Shown here one piece after another: positions 37,919 to 46,944 of a stretch of 64,000 nt of DNA. Position numbers and translations under genes: made by a program. The stretch covers positions 1,438,939 through 1,502,938 of the forward strand of contig NZ_CP157793.1 in the NCBI RefSeq assembly GCF_040110915.1. Reading direction: 5' to 3'. Numbering within the stretch: position 1 is the stretch's first letter; each line of letters starts with the position of its first letter. The notes beneath the pieces were generated by a model. It did no database searches. It worked only from the letters and a program-made list of their open reading frames with translations, and was not told the origin of the DNA. Source of the DNA: Stappia sp. (GTDB taxonomy: Bacteria > Pseudomonadota > Alphaproteobacteria > Rhizobiales > Stappiaceae).

Positions 37919-39208
37919 ATGACCAAGTCACCGAAGAACGAAGGGGGGCTCGCCAACCCGTCGCGCAGGGGCCTCCTGAAGGCCGGACTCGCGGCCGGGG
38001 GGCTTGCGGCGACGGCCGGGATCGCGCGGGCGGGCGGCGGCAACCCGGAAAACCTGCCGCCGAACGTCGCCGACTGGAGTCGCTACCTCGGTCCCGGCGT
38101 CGATGCCGCGCCTTACGGCATGCCCTCGGAGCACGAGGCGCATGTGGTGCGCCGCTCCGTGGAGTGGCTGACGGCCTCGCGCGAGAGCTCGATCAACTTC
38201 ACGCCGCTGCATGAGCTCGACGGCATCATCACGCCGAACGGCCTGTGCTTCGAGCGTCACCACGGCGGCGTCGCAGAGGTCGATCCGACCGATTACCGGC
38301 TGATGATCAACGGTCTGGTCGACACGCCGCTGATCTTCACCATGGACGATCTCAAGCGCTTCCCGCGCGAGAATCGCATCTACTTCCTGGAGTGCGCCGC
38401 AAACTCCGGCATGGAGTGGCGCGGCTCGCAGCTCAACGGCTGCCAGTTCACGCATGGCATGGTCCATTGCGTGATGTACACGGGCGTCCTCCTGAAGCAC
38501 ATCCTCAACGAGGCGGGGGTGAAGACCAACGCCCGCTGGATCATGCCCGAAGGTGGCGATTCCGCCGGCATGAACCGCTCGGTGCCGCTGGAAAAGGCGC
38601 TCGACGACTGCATGATCGCCTTCAAGATGAACGGCGAGGCGCTGCGCCCCGAACAGGGCTATCCGGCCCGCCTGGTGGTGCCGGGCTGGGAAGGCAACAT
38701 GTGGGTCAAGTGGATCCGCCGCATCGAGGTCGGCGACATGCCCTGGCATGCGCGCGAGGAGACGTCGAAATACACGGACCTTCTGGAAAACGGCAAGGCG
38801 CGGCGCTTCACCTGGGTGATGGACGCCAAGTCCGTCATCACCAATCCCAGCCCCCAGGCGCCGATCACCCACGGCAAGGGGCCGACCGTGCTCTCCGGGC
38901 TCGCCTGGTCGGGCAACGGGCGCATCACGCGCGTCGATGTGACGCTCGACGGCGGCAAGAACTGGCACCGGGCGCGCATCGACGGGCCGAGCCTGCCCAA
39001 GGCGCTGCACCGCTTCTATTTCGAGTTCGACTGGGACGGTTCGGAGCTCTTGCTGCAATCGCGCGCCTATGACGAGACCGGCTACGTGCAGCCGACCAAG
39101 GACGAGTTGCGGGCCGTGCGCGGCACCAATTCGATCTACCACAACAACGGGATCCAGACCTGGTACGTGATGGCCGACGGAGGGGTCGAAAATGTCGAGA
39201 TTTCTTGA
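37919..39208 (+). CDS. soxC: Molybdenum sulfane dehydrogenase subunit SoxC
   Basis: A 429-aa sulfite-oxidase-family molybdoprotein. With SoxD it performs the six-electron oxidation of the SoxY-bound sulfane sulfur, preventing sulfur globule formation. A Tat signal (SRRGLLKAGLAAGG) lies at about residues 16-40. The molybdopterin domain has FLECAANSGMEWRGSQLNG, containing the Mo-ligating Cys, and ends with the Ig-like dimer domain (VDVTLDGGKNWHRARI). The cofactor could come from moaC/moeA elsewhere in this window. Its end overlaps soxD by 17 bases. Confidence 0.96.
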   Translation: MTKSPKNEGGLANPSRRGLLKAGLAAGGLAATAGIARAGGGNPENLPPNVADWSRYLGPGVDAAPYGMPSEHEAHVVRRSVEWLTASRESSINFTPLHELDGIITPNGLCFERHHGGVAEVDPTDYRLMINGLVDTPLIFTMDDLKRFPRENRIYFLECAANSGMEWRGSQLNGCQFTHGMVHCVMYTGVLLKHILNEAGVKTNARWIMPEGGDSAGMNRSVPLEKALDDCMIAFKMNGEALRPEQGYPARLVVPGWEGNMWVKWIRRIEVGDMPWHAREETSKYTDLLENGKARRFTWVMDAKSVITNPSPQAPITHGKGPTVLSGLAWSGNGRITRVDVTLDGGKNWHRARIDGPSLPKALHRFYFEFDWDGSELLLQSRAYDETGYVQPTKDELRAVRGTNSIYHNNGIQTWYVMADGGVENVEIS

Positions 39209-39857
39209 GAAGCTGACGCTGGCCGCCGCGTTTGCCGCGCTGCTCGCGACGCCGGCGTCCGCCGACAGGCTCGGGCTCGGGACCGAAGCGACGCCGGAGC
39301 AGATCGCCGGATGGGACATCGACGTGCGGCCCGACGGGCAGGGCTTGCCGCAAGGGCGCGGCACGGTGATGGAGGGCGAGGAGGTCTTCGCCGAGCAATG
39401 CGCCGTCTGCCATGGCGATTTCGCGGAAGGCGTGGACCGCTGGCCGGTGCTGGCCGGGGGCTGGGGCACGCTCGCCAACGAGCACCCGGTGAAGACCATC
39501 GGCTCCTACTGGCCGTATCTGTCGACCGTCTACGACTACATCTACCGGGCCATGCCCTTCGGCAACGCCCAGTCGCTGACGCCCGACCAGACCTACGCCA
39601 TCGTCGCCTATCTGCTCTACATGAACGACGTGGTCACCGACGACGAATTCGAGCTGTCGCATGAGAACTTCGCGTCGATCCGGCTGCCGAACGAGGACGG
39701 TTTCATCGATGACAATCGGCCCGATACGCCGCTGGTGTCCGAGCGCGAGCCCTGCATGACGGACTGCAAGGACGAGGTCACCATCACCATGCGCGCGCGC
39801 ATCATCGACGTGACCCCGGAAGAGGACGGCGACATCGCCGGAATGAGCGTCGATTGA
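39192..39857 (+). CDS. soxD: Cytochrome c subunit SoxD (short, monoheme)
   Basis: A 221-aa periplasmic cytochrome, electron acceptor of SoxC. The signal peptide ends near TPASADR (residue 24). One heme motif is present, C70-C73-H74 (CAVCH), with a likely Met ligand in YRAMPFGNAQSL. Paracoccus SoxD is about 380 aa with two hemes; here the second heme domain is absent and the C-terminus ends in an acidic tail with an extra CMTDC cysteine pair. It overlaps soxC by 17 bases, so translation is coupled. Confidence 0.92.
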   Translation: MSRFLEKLTLAAAFAALLATPASADRLGLGTEATPEQIAGWDIDVRPDGQGLPQGRGTVMEGEEVFAEQCAVCHGDFAEGVDRWPVLAGGWGTLANEHPVKTIGSYWPYLSTVYDYIYRAMPFGNAQSLTPDQTYAIVAYLLYMNDVVTDDEFELSHENFASIRLPNEDGFIDDNRPDTPLVSEREPCMTDCKDEVTITMRARIIDVTPEEDGDIAGMSVD

Positions 39858-39990
39858 GACCCTAAGCCTCTCGATTGATAGGCAAACCGGGCGCGGTCGA
39901 CGACGATTTGCACGGCGCCCGGCTTACCTTGCGGGAGGCACTGGACAACGGCGGACAAACACCGGAAAGTCGTGCGCAGGGAGGACTGGC

Positions 39991-40734
39991 ATGCGCGGAT
40001 CTTCGGGACGACGGCGAGGGATCTGGCGAACGCTTGGCCCGGTGTTCGCGGTCGCGTGGCTCGCGAGCGGCGGCGGGGCCGAAGCGCGCGACGCCCTGCT
40101 GGAGCAGGGACGCAAGGTGTTTCGTCAGTGTCAGGCCTGTCATCAGGTCGGGCTCGAGGCGAAACATCGGGTCGGCCCCTATCTCAACGACATCTACGGA
40201 CGCCGCGCGGGTACGCTCGAGGGCTACAATTACTCCAAGGCGATGGTGGCGGCAGGTCAGGCCGGCCTCGTGTGGGACGAGGCGGGCCTGTCGGCCTATC
40301 TGGAAGACCCGAAAAAGGCCGTGCCGGGCACCAGGATGAACTACCGCGGCCTGCGGCACGCAGACGACCGCCGGGCGCTCGTCGCCTTCATCCGGCAATA
40401 TTCGCCCGGCGCGGCCAACATCCCCGAAGCTCCGCCGACGGCGCCTCTCGTGGCCCCGGATGAAGATCCGGTCGTGCCGGACCATGTGCTGGCGATTCCC
40501 GGCGATGCGGCCTACGGCGAATATCTCTCCTCCGAATGCGTGACCTGTCATCAGGCCGACGGCGCGGACAAGGGCATTCCCTCCATCACGGGCTGGCCGG
40601 CGGAGCGCTTCGTCACCGTGATGCACGCCTACAAGGTCAAGGCGCGCGATAACGAAGTCATGCAACTGATCGCGACGAGCCTGGCGGATGACGAGATCGC
40701 GGCGCTCGGCGCCTATTTCGAAACCGTCAGGTAG
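39991..40734 (+). CDS. soxE: Diheme cytochrome c SoxE
   Basis: A 247-aa exported diheme cytochrome. Its first domain resembles cytochrome c550/c2 with C47-C50-H51 (CQACH) and GTRMNYRG supplying Met. The second domain has C183-C186-H187 (CVTCH). A Pro-rich linker (about 140-165) joins them. In sulfide dehydrogenases of the FccAB type the diheme subunit receives electrons from the flavoprotein, encoded next. The signal is an N-terminal Arg-rich stretch followed by TLGPVFAVAWLASGGGAEA. Confidence 0.88.
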   Translation: MRGSSGRRRGIWRTLGPVFAVAWLASGGGAEARDALLEQGRKVFRQCQACHQVGLEAKHRVGPYLNDIYGRRAGTLEGYNYSKAMVAAGQAGLVWDEAGLSAYLEDPKKAVPGTRMNYRGLRHADDRRALVAFIRQYSPGAANIPEAPPTAPLVAPDEDPVVPDHVLAIPGDAAYGEYLSSECVTCHQADGADKGIPSITGWPAERFVTVMHAYKVKARDNEVMQLIATSLADDEIAALGAYFETVR

Positions 40735-40799
40735 GCTTTCGCAAACAAGGGAGCAGCCGGCCCCACGACACATCAGGCTTCACGATGGGAGGACGCGAC

Positions 40800-42080
40800 A
40801 TGACTGGGATTTCAAGGCGCCGTTTCACGCAAGGGGTGGGCGCGGTAGCCGGCATCGGCGTGATGGGCGGGTTTTCGCGCGCCGTGCACGGGCAGGGCAG
40901 ACCGAAGGTGGTCGTCATCGGCGGCGGCGCGGGCGGCGCCACCGCCGCGCGCTATCTGGCGAAGGACAGCGAGGGCGCGCTCGACGTCACCCTCATCGAG
41001 CCGTCGAAGAGCTATTACACCTGCTTCTTCTCCAATCTCTACATCGGCGGCTTCCGCACGCTGGAGTCGATCGGCCACACCTATGGCAAGCTCGCCTCCG
41101 ACTACGGCGTCAATGTCGTGCACGACTGGGCGACCGGCATCGACCGGGACGCGAAGCAGGTCGCGCTCGCCGGCGGGGGGCGGGTGCCTTACGACCGGCT
41201 CGTGGTCGCGCCGGGCATCGATCTCATCTACGACAGCGTGCCGGGCTATTCGCTCGAGGCGTCCGGACACATGCCGCACGCCTGGAAGGCGGGCACGCAG
41301 ACCGCACTCTTGAAGAACAAGATCATGGCCATGCCGGAGGGCGGTACCTATGTGATGATCGCCCCGCCCAACCCCTATCGGTGCCCGCCGGGGCCCTATG
41401 AGCGGGTGTCGATGGTCGCGCATCAGCTCAAGAAGACCAATCCGACGGCCAAGATCGTCATCCTCGACCCGAAGGAGACCTTCTCCAAGCAGGCCCTCTT
41501 CACCGAGGGTTGGCAGAAGCACTATCCCGGGATGGTCGAATGGCTGCCGCAGTCGATCCTCGGCGAGATCCAGTCGGTCGACGCGGCGAGCGGCGAGATC
41601 GTCACCGATCTCGACAGCTTCAAGGCCGATGTCGCCAATGTCATCCCGGCGCAGAAGGCCGGAATGATCGCGGAAAGCGCGGGCCTCACCGACGACAGCG
41701 GCTTCTGCCCGATCGTTCCGGCAACGCTGAAGAGCACGATGGACGAGGCCATTCATGTGATCGGCGACGCCTGTATCGCCGGCGACATGCCCAAGTCGGG
41801 CTTCTCGGCCAACAGTCAGGCCAAGGCGGCCGCCATGTCGATCCGCGCCGATCTGCTGGATGCACGCGCCTTCCCGCCGCGTTTCTCCAACACCTGCTGG
41901 AGCCTGATCGACACCGACGACGGCGTGAAGGTCGGCGCCCGCTACGAGGCGACGGAGGAAAAGATCGCCAAGACCGACGGCTTCATCAGCCAGACCGGCG
42001 AGGATGCCGAATTGCGCAAGGCGACCTACGAGGAATCCATCGGCTGGTACGAGGGCATCGTCGCCGACATGTTCGGCTGA
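40800..42080 (+). CDS. soxF: Flavocytochrome c sulfide dehydrogenase flavoprotein SoxF
   Basis: A 426-aa FccB-type flavoprotein that oxidises sulfide to sulfane sulfur. The Tat signal ISRRRFTQGVG is followed by the FAD-binding VVVIGGGAGGATAARYL. C75 (SYYTCFFSNL) corresponds to the cysteine that carries covalent FAD in Allochromatium. C195 (NPYRCPPGP) and C366 (SNTCWSLI) are the expected redox-active disulfide pair. ATG 40800 is preferred over ATG 40785 because GGGAGG lies 7-8 bases upstream. It is the last gene of the rightward sox operon and ends at a terminator. Confidence 0.94.
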   Translation: MTGISRRRFTQGVGAVAGIGVMGGFSRAVHGQGRPKVVVIGGGAGGATAARYLAKDSEGALDVTLIEPSKSYYTCFFSNLYIGGFRTLESIGHTYGKLASDYGVNVVHDWATGIDRDAKQVALAGGGRVPYDRLVVAPGIDLIYDSVPGYSLEASGHMPHAWKAGTQTALLKNKIMAMPEGGTYVMIAPPNPYRCPPGPYERVSMVAHQLKKTNPTAKIVILDPKETFSKQALFTEGWQKHYPGMVEWLPQSILGEIQSVDAASGEIVTDLDSFKADVANVIPAQKAGMIAESAGLTDDSGFCPIVPATLKSTMDEAIHVIGDACIAGDMPKSGFSANSQAKAAAMSIRADLLDARAFPPRFSNTCWSLIDTDDGVKVGARYEATEEKIAKTDGFISQTGEDAELRKATYEESIGWYEGIVADMFG

Positions 42081-42123
42081 CCGGTCGCCCGTAGTCCGGC
42101 AAGGGCAAAGACACGGATGAAGA

Positions 42124-43137
42124 TCACGGGCGGCTTTCGGGCCGCCCGTTTTCGCTTCGGCTTCCCGCGTATCCCGCGCGCCCGCTCCGCCGCTCGAGCC
42201 TGCTCAGGAGGCGCGTGGGGCGCAGCCGCTCCAGGATCGCGCGCGGCGCGGTTGCCAGAATGAGCCCGCTCATGATCAGGACGAAGCCGGCCAGATGGTG
42301 CAGGGCCAGCGTCTCGCCCAGGAACACCACGGCCATCAGCACGCCATAGGGCGGCAGCAGATACATGAAGAGCCCCGTGGTCGCCGGGCCGACAACCTTG
42401 ATCCCGTACTGGAAGCAGGAAAAGGCCAGCACCGAGGAGACCAGCGCGACGCCCAGGATCGACAGCCAGGCCGATCCGGTCACCGGGAAGCGACCGGTCT
42501 CGGCGATCTCGACGACGGTGAAGGGAAACAGCGTGACCGCACCGGCCAGCGCCAGCGCGGCGAACAGCGACAGGGTCGGAACCGGGGCCAGGGACTGGCG
42601 CTTCAGCAGCACCGAGTAGACCGCCCAGCTCAGCGCCGCGATGGCGAAGATCAGATCGCCGCCGTTCAGGCTGAGCGACAGCAGGGTCTGGAGCGAGCCC
42701 TCCACGACGATGGTGATCACGCCGAGGATCGCCAGCGCGATTCCGAGCCCCTCGCGCAGGCCCACGGCGCGGCCGCGAAATGCCCATTCCAGCAGCACGA
42801 TCAGCACCGGCGAGGAGGTGTAGATCAGGGTCCCATTGGTCGCGGTGGTGTATTTCAGCGCGAAATAGACACCCGCGCCGCAAAACCACATGCCGAGCAG
42901 GCCCATCAGGCCGATCAGGTCCCATTGCCGCAGCAGCGTGTCGCGATGGCGCAGGAGACCGGCATAGGCGAAGGGCAACAGGATCGCGAAGGCCAGCAGC
43001 CAGCGCAGGAAGGCGAGCGTCCAGGGCTCGACGCTTTCCACCGCCGCCCGGCCGATCACCAGATTGGACGAGAAGAACAGCGGCATGACGGTGAGAAGCG
43101 CGAAGGCCCGATGTCGGGGATCGCCTGGATCGAACAT
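42124..43137 (-). CDS. DMT-superfamily (EamA) transporter
   Basis: A 337-aa inner-membrane protein with ten predicted helices in two EamA repeats. The N-terminal repeat starts FALLTVMPLFFSSNLVIGRAA and the second begins near LIFAIAALSWAVYSVLLKRQ. The C-terminal tail is basic and its coding sequence contains the soxF terminator. Substrates in this superfamily range from amino acids to nucleotide sugars and cannot be predicted. It is convergent with the sox operon, with no evidence of a sulfur-related role. The SPOR-like gene is 99 bases upstream on the same strand. Confidence 0.85.
   Translation of the reverse strand: MFDPGDPRHRAFALLTVMPLFFSSNLVIGRAAVESVEPWTLAFLRWLLAFAILLPFAYAGLLRHRDTLLRQWDLIGLMGLLGMWFCGAGVYFALKYTTATNGTLIYTSSPVLIVLLEWAFRGRAVGLREGLGIALAILGVITIVVEGSLQTLLSLSLNGGDLIFAIAALSWAVYSVLLKRQSLAPVPTLSLFAALALAGAVTLFPFTVVEIAETGRFPVTGSAWLSILGVALVSSVLAFSCFQYGIKVVGPATTGLFMYLLPPYGVLMAVVFLGETLALHHLAGFVLIMSGLILATAPRAILERLRPTRLLSRLERRSGRAGYAGSRSENGRPESRP
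42126..42153. terminator. Terminator after soxF, overlapping the DMT gene end
   Basis: The 9-bp arms ACGGGCGGC (42126-42134) and GCCGCCCGT (42141-42149) are followed by TTTT on the plus strand. It ends the sox operon. It overlaps the last codons of the convergent DMT-transporter gene, so coding and terminator functions share these bases. Confidence 0.8.
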
Positions 43138-43236
43138 GCTGGACCTTCGAGGCAGGACGGAAAGACAGGAGAGAAAAGCCGCGACGGCTTGCGCCGCGCA
43201 ACCGGCCCGGCTCCCGACCGGTCCCGTCGACGCCGT

Positions 43237-44277
43237 CTACGGACGCGCGGCGACGGTGTCTTGCGGGAAGAGAACCGGTGTGCAGGTCATATCGCGCACC
43301 GCGAGCTGGACGCAAGCGATGGCTGCATCGGCGGCATTGGCGAAGGGGCCGGCGATGAGGCGGATCTGGCCGCTTTCCGGCTCCTCGATCTGGCGAATGC
43401 CGATCTCCGGCGGCAGGGCGGCATCGCCGTCGCGGATCTCGGCCCAGCGCGCCTCGGCGCTTTCCGCATCGGCGAACACGCCGAGATCCAACCCGAAGTC
43501 GCTGCGCTCGATCCGGCTGCCGGCGGCGCCCGAAATGGTGCCGGCCGGCGGCGCCGGGGAGAGGCGTGCCTCGGCCGGGGCGTCGTCCACGGGAACGCCG
43601 CCGGCGGTCTCCTCCGGGATGGAGGCAACCGCCTCGGGAGCGGGTGTGCCGGGCAGCGCGACGATGCGCACCGGCTGGCGCAGGGTTTCGGGAATGCCGC
43701 TTTCCGTTACGGGCTCCTGCGCCGAGGGCGCGGCCGCGCGGGTCGGCGCCTCGTGGCGCGCCGGCTGCGTCTGTGCGGGTGCGGGCATGGTTTCCACCGG
43801 CTTCGGCTTGCCCGCGATCGCCTCGACGGCGGCATCGACGCGTCCGTTGAAATCGTCCTTCGTCCGGGGCACGCGGGTCTCGTCGATCCCGGAAGAGCCG
43901 GGCGACCCGTCCGCCACCAGACGATCCTTGCGTTCGCGCAAAACGGAAACGGTCCGCTTGAGGGCGGCGACCTCGCGACGCAGGACCTCCATCTCACCCT
44001 GGAGCTGGCGACGGGCCTGGGCGGCTTCGATGCCGCCGCTGGAGGGAAACACCTCGATGGCGTCTTCCGCGCGGGGAGAAATCGATGCGGTGGTGGTCAC
44101 ATCGCCGTTCGGCGGCAACACGGTCGCGACCCGACGCTGCGACACACCGTCGGCCAGAAAGACCGAGGACACGCCGACGACGGCGAACAGCATGGCGACA
44201 CCGCCCCACAGGACGATCCAGCCGGTGTCCGCGAAGGCGCGTGTGCGCTGCTTTCTATCGTGCTCAAGCGGTTTCAC
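43237..44277 (-). CDS. Membrane-anchored SPOR-like envelope protein
   Basis: A 346-aa protein with one N-terminal helix (about residues 19-41) and a periplasmic remainder. Residues about 82-120 form a coiled coil (AQARRQLQGEMEVLRREV). A long Pro/Ala linker follows, ending in a domain of about 80 residues (DFGLDLGVFADAESAEARW, GQIRLIAGPFANAADA) with the layout of a SPOR peptidoglycan-binding fold. SPOR domains usually target denuded septal glycan, so a division or cell-wall role is possible. It diverges from glmS, which makes the wall precursor glucosamine 6-phosphate. Family assignment is by pattern only. Confidence 0.65.
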   Translation of the reverse strand: MKPLEHDRKQRTRAFADTGWIVLWGGVAMLFAVVGVSSVFLADGVSQRRVATVLPPNGDVTTTASISPRAEDAIEVFPSSGGIEAAQARRQLQGEMEVLRREVAALKRTVSVLRERKDRLVADGSPGSSGIDETRVPRTKDDFNGRVDAAVEAIAGKPKPVETMPAPAQTQPARHEAPTRAAAPSAQEPVTESGIPETLRQPVRIVALPGTPAPEAVASIPEETAGGVPVDDAPAEARLSPAPPAGTISGAAGSRIERSDFGLDLGVFADAESAEARWAEIRDGDAALPPEIGIRQIEEPESGQIRLIAGPFANAADAAIACVQLAVRDMTCTPVLFPQDTVAARP

Positions 44278-44541
44278 GCCGTTCGGTCCGACCGTCCTGC
44301 CTCGTCCTTATGTAGAAAAGCCCGAACAGGGTTAACAAGCCTTAAAGCAAGGCGCATCGATCCCCAACGGCGCAGGCCGGGGCCGCGGTCGCGGTGAGGC
44401 CGGCGGCATGCGGGAAGAACCGGGGGCCGGTGTCTGAAATGAAATGAAACAGGTTTTGATTGTGCGCCGGAGCTTTCCGACTCTAAGAAGGCGTCAACGG
44501 CCCGGGGGCGCCGGGGCGCAGCATTTCGGAGATGGTCTTTC

Positions 44542-46368
44542 ATGTGTGGAATTGTCGGCATTCTCGGACAGGGTGCGGTTGCCCATCATCTCGTCGATGC
44601 GCTGAAGCGGCTGGAATACCGCGGATACGATTCGGCCGGCGTCGTCACGCTGGACGGCGACCGTCTGGTGCGCTGCCGCGCGGCCGGCAAGCTGCGCAAC
44701 CTGCAGGACAAGCTGGAGCGGGCGCCGATCGGCGGCGCCGTCGGCATCGGCCACACCCGCTGGGCGACCCATGGCGCGGCGACCGAGACGAACGCCCATC
44801 CGCATCTCGCGCCGGGCGTGTCGGTGGTTCACAACGGGATCATCGAGAATCACCTCGAGCTGCGTCAGGAGCTGGAAGCGGGCGGCGCCCGGCTTGCCAG
44901 CGAAACCGATACGGAAGTGGTCGCGCATCTGGTGTCGCGGGCGATGACCGGGGGAATGGCGCCGGCCGATGCCGTGGCGGCGGTTCTGCCGCGCCTGTCG
45001 GGCGCCTTCGCGCTTGCCTTCGTCTTCGAGGGCCATCCGGATCTGCTGATTGCCGCCCGACGCGGCTCGCCGCTGGCAGTCGGGCACGGGGACGGCGAGA
45101 TGTATCTGGGCTCCGATGCGATCGCGCTGTCTCCCTTCACGGACAAGATCACCTATCTGGAAGAAGGCGACTGGGCGGTTCTCACGCGCGCCGGCGTCAC
45201 CATCCGTGACAGTTCCAACGCCGTGGTGGAGCGCCCCGTCGTCACCTCCCAGGCGATGGCGCAGGTGGTGGACAAGGGCAACTACCGCCATTTCATGGCC
45301 AAGGAGATCCACGAACAGCCCGAGGTCATCGGCCACACGCTGACGAGCTATCTCGACCTGGAGCACATGGCGACGCGCCTGCCGGACGGGGCCGAGTTCG
45401 ACTTCGCGAAGCTTGACCGGCTGATCATCTCGGCCTGCGGGACGGCGTTCTATGCCGGTCTGGTGGCGAAATACTGGTTCGAGAAGATCGCCCGTCTGCC
45501 GGTCGACATCGATATCGCCTCGGAGTTCCGCTATCGCGAGGCGCCGGTGTCGGAGCGCGATTTCGCGCTGTTCATCTCCCAGTCCGGGGAAACGGCCGAC
45601 ACGCTGGCCGGCTTGCGCTACTGCAAGGAGAACGGCGTGCGCGTCGGCGCGGTGGTCAACGTGCCGGAATCGACCATCGCGCGCGAGGCCGATGTCGTCT
45701 TTCCCACCATCGCCGGGCGCGAGATCGGGGTGGCCTCGACCAAGGCCTTCACCTGCCAGCTCGCGGTTCTCGCCGCCCTCGCGGTGCATGCGGGCGTGCA
45801 GCGCGGGACGATCGACGCGGCGCAGGCGGCCGGTCTGGTGCGCGCGCTCAACGATCTTCCGATGTACACGCGCCGCGCCCTGGCGCTGGAGCCGCAGATC
45901 GAGGAACTCGCGCATCCCCTGGCGCGGGCCCAGGACGTGCTCTACCTCGGACGCGGCACGAGCTTTGCGCTGGCGATGGAAGGCGCGCTGAAGCTCAAGG
46001 AGATTTCCTACATTCACGCGGAAGGCTATGCGGCGGGCGAACTCAAGCACGGCCCCATCGCGCTGATCGACGAGGATGTGCCGGTCATCGTGCTGGCGCC
46101 GCATGACGCCTTGTTCGAGAAGACCATGTCGAACATGCAGGAGGTCGCCGCGCGCGGCGGCAAGATCATCCTCATCACCGACGAGAAGGGGCTTGCCGAA
46201 TGCAGCACGCCCACCTGGAAGACCGTCGCGCTCGCCGACGTGCCGGATTTCGTGGCGCCCATCGTCCACGCGCTGCCCGTCCAGATGCTCGCCTATCACA
46301 CGGCGGTTCAGATGGGCACGGACGTCGATCAGCCGCGCAATCTGGCGAAGTCCGTCACCGTGGAGTGA
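44542..46368 (+). CDS. glmS: Glutamine--fructose-6-phosphate aminotransferase (isomerizing)
   Basis: GlmS (608 aa) makes glucosamine 6-phosphate from fructose 6-phosphate and glutamine, the entry to peptidoglycan and lipid A precursors. C2 (MCGIVGILG) is the N-terminal nucleophile. The glutaminase domain includes GHTRWATHG. Two SIS domains follow (ISACGTAFYAGLVAKYW, SQSGETADTLAGLRY), and the end DQPRNLAKSVTVE is the family C-terminus. No glmS ribozyme is expected or seen. glmU, its usual neighbour, is not present in this window. Confidence 0.97.
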   Translation: MCGIVGILGQGAVAHHLVDALKRLEYRGYDSAGVVTLDGDRLVRCRAAGKLRNLQDKLERAPIGGAVGIGHTRWATHGAATETNAHPHLAPGVSVVHNGIIENHLELRQELEAGGARLASETDTEVVAHLVSRAMTGGMAPADAVAAVLPRLSGAFALAFVFEGHPDLLIAARRGSPLAVGHGDGEMYLGSDAIALSPFTDKITYLEEGDWAVLTRAGVTIRDSSNAVVERPVVTSQAMAQVVDKGNYRHFMAKEIHEQPEVIGHTLTSYLDLEHMATRLPDGAEFDFAKLDRLIISACGTAFYAGLVAKYWFEKIARLPVDIDIASEFRYREAPVSERDFALFISQSGETADTLAGLRYCKENGVRVGAVVNVPESTIAREADVVFPTIAGREIGVASTKAFTCQLAVLAALAVHAGVQRGTIDAAQAAGLVRALNDLPMYTRRALALEPQIEELAHPLARAQDVLYLGRGTSFALAMEGALKLKEISYIHAEGYAAGELKHGPIALIDEDVPVIVLAPHDALFEKTMSNMQEVAARGGKIILITDEKGLAECSTPTWKTVALADVPDFVAPIVHALPVQMLAYHTAVQMGTDVDQPRNLAKSVTVE

Positions 46369-46378
46369 TCGGGCGGCG

Positions 46379-46792
46379 TCAGGCCGGTCCGCTCGGCCGC
46401 GTGGCGACGAAGATCGCGCAGGCGATCAGCAGCCCGGCCACCAGCAGGGCCGAGGTCCAGCCCGGGCGCACGGCGACGAAGAAGACGGCGAAACCGCTGG
46501 CCATGCCCGCTAGCGCCGCCATCTTGCCCCGGCGCGGGATCGCGCCGTTGGCCCGCCACGCCCGGATCGCCGGTCCGACCTGCGGGTGATTGACGAGCCA
46601 GCGCTCCAGACGCGGCGAGGACCGCGCGAAGAACGCCGCGGCGAGAATGAAGAAGATCGTGGACGGCAGCAGCGGCAGGAACAGCCCCACGACGCCGATC
46701 CCGACCAGACACAGCCCAAGCCCGGCGTAGACCCAGCGCCGCACGCCACGATGTCGCCGCTTTGCTGGAGAAGGTCGTATCGGGGCCGTCAT
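46379..46792 (-). CDS. YbaN-like DUF454 inner-membrane protein
   Basis: A 137-aa membrane protein with three to four helices. The family core VGVVGLFLPLLPSTIFFILAA and AFFARSSPRLERWLVNHP are both clear. The function of DUF454 proteins is not established. It converges with glmS (10 bases apart) and diverges from the DUF502 gene. The N-terminus is strongly basic. Confidence 0.85.
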   Translation of the reverse strand: MTAPIRPSPAKRRHRGVRRWVYAGLGLCLVGIGVVGLFLPLLPSTIFFILAAAFFARSSPRLERWLVNHPQVGPAIRAWRANGAIPRRGKMAALAGMASGFAVFFVAVRPGWTSALLVAGLLIACAIFVATRPSGPA

Positions 46793-46944
46793 TCCCGCCT
46801 ATCCATTTTTCACGCGCGTCACCTACATTACCGGGGCGTTGGGGAGACGAAAGGCGCGCGGCGCCACTGTATGGCGTGGGTTTTGCTTGAAGTTCGCGCA
46901 ACACGGCGATTCCCACGATCGCACAGGCAAGGTACGACAGGACG

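Noticed and set aside
44278..44541. A glmS ribozyme or riboswitch upstream of glmS
   Set aside because: The 264-base leader shows no ribozyme core, and this class is known from Gram-positive bacteria rather than alphaproteobacteria.
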